64,000 nucleotides of DNA, taken from positions 1 to 64,000 of the forward strand of contig WYBT01000040.1 of the NCBI GenBank assembly GCA_011525785.1, written 5' to 3'. Origin of the DNA: Planctomycetaceae bacterium (GTDB lineage Bacteria > Planctomycetota > UBA1135 > GCA-002686595). Made by a program: the position numbers and the translations under genes. Shown here piece after piece: positions 44,615 through 52,044 of this stretch (positions are counted from its first letter, which is position 1; each line of letters begins with the position of its first letter). The notes beneath the pieces were generated by a model. It did not search any database and had not been told where the DNA came from. It was given only the letters and a program-made list of their open reading frames with translations.

Positions 44615-45181
44615 TCAGCGCGCCGCCTCCGCCCAGGCTTCCAGCGCGCGGCGGTAGAGCGAGTGGACCGCGCTCTCGCTGCGCTGCATGCGCCGAGCGG
44701 CCTGCGCAGCGCTCAGGCCTTCGAACTGGCGCAGGCCGATCACGCGTTGGTGCTCGCTCGAGAGGCGCTGGAAAGCCGCGAGCAGGCGTCGCTGCTCGTC
44801 GTCGGCGGCGAGCTGCGTCACCACGCCGACCCCGCGGGCGCCGAGCGCGCTCTCGCGCACTCCCACGCGCGACCAGTCGCCGCGCTCGAGCCGCAGCGGA
44901 GTCTCGCCGCGCCGCCGCGCCCGCAGCGCACGCGCCGCGTCGATCGCCGTGTGGCGCGCCAAAGCGTTGAGCCAGCGTTCGAACTCGGCCGCGGGCGGTC
45001 GCTTTGGGCTGGCGAGCGCGCGCAGCAGCGTCTCCTGGACCAGGTCGTCGAGCTCGACGTGCGCGCGCAAGCGCGGGCCCGCGAGGTGCGCCATCAGGAG
45101 GCGCAGGCGGGGTGCGTGAGCCCCGAGATCCGCGGCGAATGCGTCGATTTCGCTTTGGCCGGACTCTGCGCGCGACGACAT
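44615..45181 (-). CDS. ECF-type RNA polymerase sigma factor
   Basis: A 188-residue sigma-70 family protein. Region 2 is at about 20-90, with ELDDLVQETLLRALASP and FERWLNALARHTAIDAARA. Region 4 is at about 125-185, with LLAAFQRLSSEHQRVIGLRQ and GLSAAQAARRMQRSESAVHS. It lies 147 bases upstream of the kinase gene at 42854-44467 on the same strand, so the two probably form a sigma/kinase pair. The ATG at 45181 gives the standard length. Confidence 0.88.
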   Translation of the reverse strand: MSSRAESGQSEIDAFAADLGAHAPRLRLLMAHLAGPRLRAHVELDDLVQETLLRALASPKRPPAAEFERWLNALARHTAIDAARALRARRRGETPLRLERGDWSRVGVRESALGARGVGVVTQLAADDEQRRLLAAFQRLSSEHQRVIGLRQFEGLSAAQAARRMQRSESAVHSLYRRALEAWAEAAR

Positions 45182-45259
45182 GACGGAAAAGACTACCGCT
45201 CGCCGCCGCTTCGAACTTCAGCCCGTGCGGCCGGAGCGTCGAAAGCGCGCCGAAGCACC

Positions 45260-45931
45260 ATGAGTACGCCCACACGATCGAATCGCGCGCGCGCGACCCT
45301 CTGCGTCGCCGCGCTGACGCTCGCACTCGCCGCGTGCAGCGACAGCCCCACGCAGGCGGAGTTGAGCCCGCCGCGCGAGTCGTCGACGCCGGCGGCCGCG
45401 CTCGAGCAGAACTCGTCGAGCGCCGAGCGAATGGGAGTCCAGGCGCCGCCGCCTGCCGCGCCCGCCAGTGCGCCGAGCAGCGCCGCGACCAGCGGCGGCA
45501 ATGGCGCGCTGAAGTGGGAGTTGCCCGCAGGCTGGAGCGAACTCGCGCCGACTTCGATGCGCGTGGCGAACTTCCGCGTGGGCGGCGACGAACGCGCCGA
45601 GTGCTACCTGACGTTCCTCGCGGGCGACGGCGGCGGGCTCGCCGCGAACATCCAGCGTTGGCGCACGCAGATGGGACAAGGTCCGCTTTCGACGCAGGAA
45701 ATCGCCGCACTGCCGACCAAGCCGATGCTCGGCGGCGAGGCGGTGCTGGTGGACTTCAAGGGCAGCTTCAGCGGCATGGGCGGTGGCGCGAAGCTCGCCG
45801 ACGCGCGCCTGGTGGGCCTCTTGCTCGTCGGGCCGCAGGGCGCGGCGTTCCTGAAGATGACCGGTCCGTCGAGCACGATCGACGGCCAGGTCGACGCCTT
45901 CCTGGCGCTCGCGGCTTCGCTGCGCAACTAG
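45260..45931 (+). CDS. Lipoprotein of unknown function, first gene of the cytochrome cluster
   Basis: A 223-residue lipoprotein with signal RATLCVAALTLALAAC; the lipobox LAAC ends at residue 25. A Ser/Pro/Ala-rich linker (about 30-75) leads to a compact domain of about 145 residues (LKWELPAGWSEL, MRVANFRVGG, ECYLTFLAGDGGG, GEAVLVDFKG, AAFLKMTGP), which I cannot place in a named family. It is 12 bases upstream of the ResB gene, so it is probably co-transcribed with it and may have a role in the assembly or sensing of the electron-transfer proteins. Confidence 0.75.
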   Translation: MSTPTRSNRARATLCVAALTLALAACSDSPTQAELSPPRESSTPAAALEQNSSSAERMGVQAPPPAAPASAPSSAATSGGNGALKWELPAGWSELAPTSMRVANFRVGGDERAECYLTFLAGDGGGLAANIQRWRTQMGQGPLSTQEIAALPTKPMLGGEAVLVDFKGSFSGMGGGAKLADARLVGLLLVGPQGAAFLKMTGPSSTIDGQVDAFLALAASLRN

Positions 45932-45943
45932 CGAGGGCCCCGC

Positions 45944-47104
45944 GTGCGCCGCGCCGGTGAACTCGCCCTGCGAGGCCTTGCGTCGCTCGGATTGAGCTGC
46001 GTGCTGCTCGTGTTGCTCGGCCTGCTGACCTGGCTCGGCACGCTCGAGCAGACTCGCGAAGGCCTGTTCGAAGTGCAGCGCAAGTACTTCGAGTCGTTCG
46101 TGCTCACGCACGACTTCGGGCCCGTCGCACTGCCGCTGCCGGGCGCGAACCTGGTGATGAGCGCTCTGCTCGTGAACCTCGTGCTGGGCGGCATCGTGCG
46201 CCTGCGCCGCGACGCCTCGACCTTCGGAGTCCTCGTCGCGCACCTGGGCATCGTGCTGCTCCTGGCCTCGAGCTTCGTGAAGTGGCGCCACTCGAGCGAA
46301 GGCCACGTGACGCTCTACGAAGGGCAGCGCGCGCAGCACTTCCAGAGCTACTACCGCTGGGAGCTGGTGTTGCTCGAGCTGGGCCCCGAGGGCCGCGTGC
46401 TCGAGCGCGTCGCACCCCACGAAGCGTTCGAGCACGCCTCGCCCGCGTCGCCGGTGACGCTCGGCGCGTCGGACTTGCCGTTCGAAGTGCGCGTCACGCA
46501 CGTGCTCGCCAACTGCTCGCCGCTGCCCAAGGGCCCGATGTTCGACGTCGACGTGCCGGTGGTCGATGGCCTGTTCCTGCGCGAGCGCGAGCGCGACAAG
46601 GACGCCGAGCGCAACATCGCCGGCGCGTACGTCGAGGTGCTCGAGAGCGGCGCAACGCCTCGCAGCGGCGTGCTGTGGGGCGCGCAGTCGACGCCGTGGA
46701 GCTTCGACGCGGGCGGACGGCGTTTCGCGCTCGATCTACGCAAGGAGCGCTACCCGCTCGGCTTCACGCTCGCGCTGGCCGACTTCCGCAAGGAAGACCA
46801 CCCGCGCATGAACATGGCGCGCGCCTTCGAGAGCGACGTCGAGGTGCGCGAAGGCGCTGCGGCGCGGCCGGTGACGATCTCGATGAACGCGCCGCTTCGC
46901 ACGGGCGGACTGGTGCTCTACCAGGCTTCGTGGGGACCGTCGAACGCGCGCGCGGGCGATCCGCTGTTCTCGACCTTCGCCGTCGTGCGCAATCCGGCGG
47001 ACTCTTGGCCGCTGTGGTCGTGCGTGGTGATCTCGCTGGGCCTGGTGTGGCACTTCGGCCGCATGCTCGCGCGCCACGTGCGCCGGGAAGTGAGACTCGC
47101 ATGA
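45944..47104 (+). CDS. ResB-like cytochrome c biogenesis protein
   Basis: A 386-residue membrane protein with ResB features. It has a first helix at about 15-35 (SLGLSCVLLVLLGLLTWLGT), the LEQTREGLFEVQRKYFES stretch, two more helices at about 65-110, a long extracytoplasmic domain with FEVRVTHVLANC, and a final helix near 360-378. In system II maturation, ResB pairs with CcsA to move heme across the membrane and attach it to CxxCH proteins. It starts with GTG at 45944, and its stop overlaps the next ATG (ATGA). The proteins encoded downstream contain at least 41 CxxCH motifs, an evident substrate set. Confidence 0.85.
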   Translation: MRRAGELALRGLASLGLSCVLLVLLGLLTWLGTLEQTREGLFEVQRKYFESFVLTHDFGPVALPLPGANLVMSALLVNLVLGGIVRLRRDASTFGVLVAHLGIVLLLASSFVKWRHSSEGHVTLYEGQRAQHFQSYYRWELVLLELGPEGRVLERVAPHEAFEHASPASPVTLGASDLPFEVRVTHVLANCSPLPKGPMFDVDVPVVDGLFLRERERDKDAERNIAGAYVEVLESGATPRSGVLWGAQSTPWSFDAGGRRFALDLRKERYPLGFTLALADFRKEDHPRMNMARAFESDVEVREGAAARPVTISMNAPLRTGGLVLYQASWGPSNARAGDPLFSTFAVVRNPADSWPLWSCVVISLGLVWHFGRMLARHVRREVRLA

Positions 47105-48834
47105 GCGCCTGGCTGCGTCGACTGCTCGCACTGGCGCTGTGCCTCGTCACCGCGCTCGGCGCGCGCGGACAGAGCGAACGCTGGACGCCGCGCGCGCTGG
47201 AACTCGCCGGCTCGCTGCCGGTGCAGGAGGGCGGCCGCGTCAAGCCGCTCGAGACCTTCGCGAGCTTCACGCTGCTGCGCCTCAACGGAAAGCGCTCGGC
47301 TGAAGACGCCGACGGGCGCAAGCTCACGCCCACCGCGTGGCTGCTCGACGTGCTGTTCGACCCCGAGCACGCCGCGGGCACGCGCGCGTTCCTCGTGCAG
47401 GACGCCGAAGCACTCGAGGCGATCGGCGTGCAGCTCGACGAGCGCCGCAAGCGCGATCGCTACTCGTACCGCGAACTCGAGCCGGGCCTCTCGAAGCTGT
47501 TCGACCTCGCGCACCAGTACGACGCGCTCGAAGCCGCGCAGCGCAGCTCGGTGCAGAGCCAGATCGTGACGCTGGCGGAGAACGTGCTCTTGTTCGCGCG
47601 GCTCTCGCGCCAGGAGATCGTCGCGCTGATCCCGCCGCCGGACGCGCGCACCGAAGCCTGGAACACGCCGGCGGAACTGCGCGCCAGCTCCAAACCGCTC
47701 TCGACCGCGCAAGCGGGCGCACTCGCGGCTTTCGAGAGGGCCTTCGACAGCACCGGGCGCGCCGCCGCGTTCGAAGCCGCGCTCGAGCGCTTCCACCACC
47801 ACGCGGTGGTCGGCGCGCGCCTGCGCGGCGAGTACGACAAGATCCCCTCCGAGCGCGCCTACTACCGCGCCAACCTGTTGCGCTGGAGCTTGACGGCCTT
47901 CCTGCTCGCCTTCGCGAGCACGGCGCTCTTGTGGCTCGCGCCGCGGCGCAAGTGGCTGTACGCGACCGCCGCGACGCTGTGCGGTGTCGGCGCCGCACTG
48001 CTGGTGGCGGTGATCGTGTGGCGCTGCATCCTGCGCGAGCGCCCGCCGGTCTCGACGCTCTACGAAACCAAGCTGTTCGTGACGGCCACCGGCGTGCTCA
48101 TCGCCCTGGTCATCGAAGCCATCGGCCGCCAGCGCCTCGCGCTCTCCGCCGCGGTCGTGCTCGGCGCACTGGGACTGTTCGTCGCGCACGGCTACGAAGT
48201 GCTCGACAAGCGCGACACCATGCCCGCGCTGGTGGCGGTGCTCGACACGAACTTCTGGCTCGCGACGCACGTCACCGCGATCACGATCGGCTACGCGGCA
48301 GGCATGCTCGCGGCGTTGCTGGCGAGCTTCTATCTCCTCGCCAAACTGCTGGGGCCGCGCCGACTCGAGCGCCAGCACTTCGCCGCGCTCTCGCGCATGG
48401 TGTACGGCGTGCTGTGCTTCGGCCTGATCTTCTCGCTCGTCGGCACGCTGCTGGGCGGCATCTGGGCCAACGAGAGCTGGGGCCGCTTCTGGGGCTGGGA
48501 TCCCAAGGAAAACGGCGCGCTGCTGATCGTGATCTCGCAGCTGGTGATCCTGCACGCGCGCCGCGGCGGCTACTTGCGCGAGCACGGCGTGTGCATGGCG
48601 GCAGCCTTCGCCGGCACGATCGTCGCATTCTCGTGGTGGGGCGTGAACCTGCTGGGCGTCGGCCTGCACAGCTACGGCTTCACCAGCGGAATCCAGGCCG
48701 CGCTGTGGAGCTACTACGGCGCGCAGTGGTCGATCTGCGGACTGGGCGCGCTCGCCTGGCTGCTCGAACGTCGCCGGGAACGCGTTGCTCATGCGCCTGC
48801 CGAGCCCAGCACAGCGCAGCGCCGCGCGGCTTGA
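47101..48834 (+). CDS. CcsA/CcsB-type cytochrome c heme ligation protein
   Basis: A 577-residue protein whose signal peptide and N-terminal extracytoplasmic domain (residues 1-255) precede a polytopic CcsA domain. The heme-handling WWD motif appears as SWGRFWGWDPKENGALL near residue 460, with the flanking His residues expected of the family (RPPVSTLYETKLF, THVTAITIGYA and WGVNLLGVGLHSYGFTSG). It carries heme to the periplasmic side and joins it to apocytochromes together with ResB. The ATG at 47101 overlaps the resB stop by four bases, so the two are translationally coupled. The N-terminal extension is longer than in the shortest CcsA proteins but is seen in planctomycete and epsilonproteobacterial fusions. 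Confidence 0.88.
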   Translation: MSAWLRRLLALALCLVTALGARGQSERWTPRALELAGSLPVQEGGRVKPLETFASFTLLRLNGKRSAEDADGRKLTPTAWLLDVLFDPEHAAGTRAFLVQDAEALEAIGVQLDERRKRDRYSYRELEPGLSKLFDLAHQYDALEAAQRSSVQSQIVTLAENVLLFARLSRQEIVALIPPPDARTEAWNTPAELRASSKPLSTAQAGALAAFERAFDSTGRAAAFEAALERFHHHAVVGARLRGEYDKIPSERAYYRANLLRWSLTAFLLAFASTALLWLAPRRKWLYATAATLCGVGAALLVAVIVWRCILRERPPVSTLYETKLFVTATGVLIALVIEAIGRQRLALSAAVVLGALGLFVAHGYEVLDKRDTMPALVAVLDTNFWLATHVTAITIGYAAGMLAALLASFYLLAKLLGPRRLERQHFAALSRMVYGVLCFGLIFSLVGTLLGGIWANESWGRFWGWDPKENGALLIVISQLVILHARRGGYLREHGVCMAAAFAGTIVAFSWWGVNLLGVGLHSYGFTSGIQAALWSYYGAQWSICGLGALAWLLERRRERVAHAPAEPSTAQRRAA

Positions 48835-48928
48835 ATCGCTCAAGAACGCCGGAGAACGCGGCCGAAGTGCGAAGGCGCGAGCGGGGGTTCTCTCAGCTCG
48901 CCATCACCGCACACCAAGGGGAATCTAC

Positions 48929-49756
48929 GTGGTTCGAAGCCTCATCGCTCCGTTCGTGCTCGCCACAGCTCTGCTGCCGCTCGCGCTCAGCTCTTGCTCC
49001 AGCACGTCCTTCTCGTTCTCCAAGCAGTCCGACAACGGCCTGACCAACGTCGACGAGCTGCTCACGCGCGTCGAGAAGGTCCAAGTCGAGTCGCTGGTCG
49101 CCAAGGAGCGCGCGCGCGAGGCGTACCAGACGCTGGTCGAGTCCGTCGCGCCGCAGTTCAGCGGCGACGCGGTCAAGCAGTTCGAGCTGCTCGAGAAGTC
49201 GATCGAAGACTCCGCCAAGCAGGCCAAGACGCTGGCCGCGACCGTGCCCGCGCTGAAGTCGGCCGCGAGCGTGGTGTTCGAACGCTGGACCAAGGACCTC
49301 GAGAGCTTCGGCAACACGCGCATGCGCCAGCGCAGCCAGGAGCGCATGGAGGCGACGCGCGAGCAGTACGAGACGATCCTGCGGCAGACGGTCTCGGCGC
49401 AGCTGGCGCTCGAAGCGCTCAACGCGGACCTGAACGACCACGCGCTGTTCCTGGGGCACGACTTCAACGCGGAGTCCGCGGCTCTGATCCACGACGATGT
49501 CGCGGCGCTCGAGTCGCGCGTGATGGAGCTCGACGGGCGGCTCGACGCGGCCATCGGCTCCTCGAAGCAGTACATCGCTTCACGCGCTCTCCGCGGCGAG
49601 GTCGGCGATTCTGCGCAGGACGGCGAGGCGCCGGCGGGCCCCAAGGCTGCCAAGGGCCAGCGCAAGCGCGCTCGCCAGAATCAGGACTCGGCGCCGACCG
49701 ATGAAGGCCAGGTTCCGCCCGCCACCGCCGCCGCGCAGCCGCAGCGCTCGAACTAG
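48929..49756 (+). CDS. DUF2959 family lipoprotein
   Basis: A 275-residue protein with a lipoprotein signal (IAPFVLATALLPLALSSC). The body is helical and Glu/Lys/Arg-rich and matches the DUF2959 pattern: VDELLTRVEKVQ, KERAREAYQTLVES, FERWTKDLESF, ERMEATREQYETILRQ and DHALFLGHDFN. The function of DUF2959 is not established. The last ~60 residues are Pro/Ala/Lys-rich and disordered. The GTG at 48929 is preceded by AAGGGGA and gives the signal peptide. It sits 95 bases after ccsA and 51 bases before the Fe-S/flavin gene. Confidence 0.8.
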   Translation: MVRSLIAPFVLATALLPLALSSCSSTSFSFSKQSDNGLTNVDELLTRVEKVQVESLVAKERAREAYQTLVESVAPQFSGDAVKQFELLEKSIEDSAKQAKTLAATVPALKSAASVVFERWTKDLESFGNTRMRQRSQERMEATREQYETILRQTVSAQLALEALNADLNDHALFLGHDFNAESAALIHDDVAALESRVMELDGRLDAAIGSSKQYIASRALRGEVGDSAQDGEAPAGPKAAKGQRKRARQNQDSAPTDEGQVPPATAAAQPQRSN

Positions 49757-49806
49757 CGACCGCGGCCCAAGCGCAGTCCACGCCCGCCCCCCCGCGCGCG
49801 CTCTCG

Positions 49807-52044
49807 ATGACCTGGACGCTGCTCGTCGCGTTGGCGCTCGCACTCGCCGTCGCGGCTCTGGCAGCGTTGGCGCGCGGCGCGGAGCTGCGGCGCATGGAGC
49901 GCGGAGTCCGTGCGCGCGAGAAGGCCGTCGAGACCGGAGCGCGCGAGGCGCAGCTCAGCGAGCCGGTCATCGATCTCTCGCGCTGCCTGGGCTGCGGCGC
50001 GTGCATCGAGGCCTGCCCCGAGAGCAATGTGCTCGAGCTGGTGCACGGCCAGGCGGTGGTCGTGAACGGCGCGCGCTGCGTCGGACACTCGGCCTGCGAG
50101 CGCGAGTGCCCGACCGGCGCGATCACCGTAACGATCGCGAAGTTGAGCGAGCGGCGCGACGTGCCCGCGATCGAGCCTTCGCTCGAGGCCGTCGGCGCCC
50201 GCGGGCTGTTCCTCGCCGGCGAGGTCACGGCGCATGCGCTCATCAAGACCGCCATCGAGCACGGCGCGCAGGTCGCACGCGAAGTCGCCGCACGCTGCGC
50301 CTCGCCCGCTCCGGCGCTGCCCAGCGGCGACGCGCCGCTCGATCTGTGCATCGTCGGCGCCGGCCCGGCGGGCCTCGCGTGCGCGCTCGAGGCGAAGAAG
50401 CGCGGACTGCGCTTCGCCGTGATCGATCAGGCCAGCGAAGTGGGCGGCACCGTCGCGAAGTACCCGCGTCGCAAGCTCGTGATCACGCAGCCCGTCGAGC
50501 TGCCGCTCTACGGCGCGCTGAAGGAGGCGAGCTACACCAAGGAGGAGCTGATCGCACTGTGGCAGTCGATCGCGCGCCAGCACGAGCTGCCGATCCGCAC
50601 GGGCTGCACGCTCGAGTCGCTGCAGCGCTACGACGACGGCTTCGTGCTCGCGACGAGCGGCGGAGAGCTGCGCGCACGGCACGTGTGCATGGCCGTGGGC
50701 CGGCGCGGTGCGCCCAACAAGCTCGGCGTGGCGGGCGAAGAGCTCGAGAAGGTCTCGTACGGGCTGCTCGACGCGCACTCGTACGCTGGGCGGCGTGTGC
50801 TGGTGGTCGGCGGCGGCGACAGCGCCGTCGAAGCCGCCGTGGCCCTGGCGGAACAGCCGGGGGCCGAGGTTACTTTGAGTTACCGCCGCGGCGCGTTCTT
50901 CCGGCTGCGAGGCCGCAACGAGCAGCGACTCGCCGAAGCTGTCGGCGCCGGTCAGTTGCAGGTGCTGTTCGAAAGCGACGTGCGCGCGATCGCGCCCGAC
51001 AAGGTCGAGCTCGAAGTGCGCAACGCGGGCCGCGCCGAGCGCGTCGAGCTCGCCAACGACGACGTGTTCGTGCTGGCCGGCGGCGCGCCGCCGTTTCCGC
51101 TGCTCGAGCGCGCTGGAGTGTCCTTCGATCCCGCCCTGCGCGCCCCGCGCCCCTCGGCCCCCGAGCAAGGCGCCGGCCTGGCGAGCGCGCTGGCGGTCGG
51201 CGCGGCGCTCACCTTCGCGACGCTCGCCTGGGTGCTGCTGCACTTCGACTACTACTCCGCAGCGCCGGACGTGCGCGCGCTCGACGAGCGCCACGCCTGG
51301 CTGCGCCCGGGGCGCGGAATGGGATTGGCGCTGGGCATCGGCGCCACGGCGCTGATCGGCGTGAACCTGCTGTACCTCGCGCGCCGCGCACAGCGCTGGG
51401 GCGTCACCTTCGGCTCGCTCAAGACCTGGATGACCAGCCACGTGGCGACCGGCGTGCTCGCGCTGCTGTGCGCGCTCGTCCACGCCGGCATGACCTCGCG
51501 CGACAGCGTGGGCGGCCACTCGCTGTGGGCGCTCGCTGCGCTGCTGGTGACGGGCGCGATCGGCCGCTACTTCTACGCCTGGGTGCCGCGCGCGGCGAAC
51601 GGGCGCGAGCTCGAGCTCGATGAAGTGCGCGCGGAGCTGGCGCAACTGAGCGCGCAGTGGGGCGCGGAGCAGCGCGGCTTCGTCGAGCGCGTGCGCGTCG
51701 AACTCGCCGAGTTGGTGAGCGCGCGCCAGTGGCGCAGCTCCTTCGCCGGCCGCGTCGCAGCGCTCCTGGCCGGTCAGCGCGACCTCCAGCGCCGACTCGC
51801 CAAGCTCGCGCTCGAAGGCCGCGCGCAGGGTCTGTCGGCGCAGCGCGTCGATGCAACGCTCGAGCTCGCGCGCCGCGCGCACAAGAGCGCGCTCGCAGCG
51901 GCCCACTTCGAGGACCTTCGCGCGCTGCTCGGCACGTGGCGCTACCTCCACCGCTGGGTGGCGGTGTTGATGCTGGTGCTGCTGGTGGCTCACATCGCGT
52001 ACGCCTTGATCTACGGCGATCTGCTCGCGGGGGTCGCGCCGTGA
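49807..52044 (+). CDS. Fused 4Fe-4S ferredoxin / TrxR-like FAD-NAD(P) / di-heme cytochrome b protein
   Basis: A 745-residue protein with at least three functional parts. After an N-terminal helix (1-22), a ferredoxin-like domain has Cys60-x2-Cys63-x2-Cys66-x3-Cys70 and a second site Cys91, Cys97, Cys101 with His94 replacing the usual Cys. A thioredoxin-reductase-like domain follows (about 175-430): GAGPAGL for FAD near 185 and GGGDSAVEAA for NAD(P) near 335. The C-terminal part has about five membrane helices; two carry His-x13-His (545/559 and 715/729), the spacing of two stacked b hemes. Electrons could flow from NAD(P)H through FAD and Fe-S to hemes b. The GTG of the next gene overlaps its stop. 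Confidence 0.85.
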   Translation: MTWTLLVALALALAVAALAALARGAELRRMERGVRAREKAVETGAREAQLSEPVIDLSRCLGCGACIEACPESNVLELVHGQAVVVNGARCVGHSACERECPTGAITVTIAKLSERRDVPAIEPSLEAVGARGLFLAGEVTAHALIKTAIEHGAQVAREVAARCASPAPALPSGDAPLDLCIVGAGPAGLACALEAKKRGLRFAVIDQASEVGGTVAKYPRRKLVITQPVELPLYGALKEASYTKEELIALWQSIARQHELPIRTGCTLESLQRYDDGFVLATSGGELRARHVCMAVGRRGAPNKLGVAGEELEKVSYGLLDAHSYAGRRVLVVGGGDSAVEAAVALAEQPGAEVTLSYRRGAFFRLRGRNEQRLAEAVGAGQLQVLFESDVRAIAPDKVELEVRNAGRAERVELANDDVFVLAGGAPPFPLLERAGVSFDPALRAPRPSAPEQGAGLASALAVGAALTFATLAWVLLHFDYYSAAPDVRALDERHAWLRPGRGMGLALGIGATALIGVNLLYLARRAQRWGVTFGSLKTWMTSHVATGVLALLCALVHAGMTSRDSVGGHSLWALAALLVTGAIGRYFYAWVPRAANGRELELDEVRAELAQLSAQWGAEQRGFVERVRVELAELVSARQWRSSFAGRVAALLAGQRDLQRRLAKLALEGRAQGLSAQRVDATLELARRAHKSALAAAHFEDLRALLGTWRYLHRWVAVLMLVLLVAHIAYALIYGDLLAGVAP

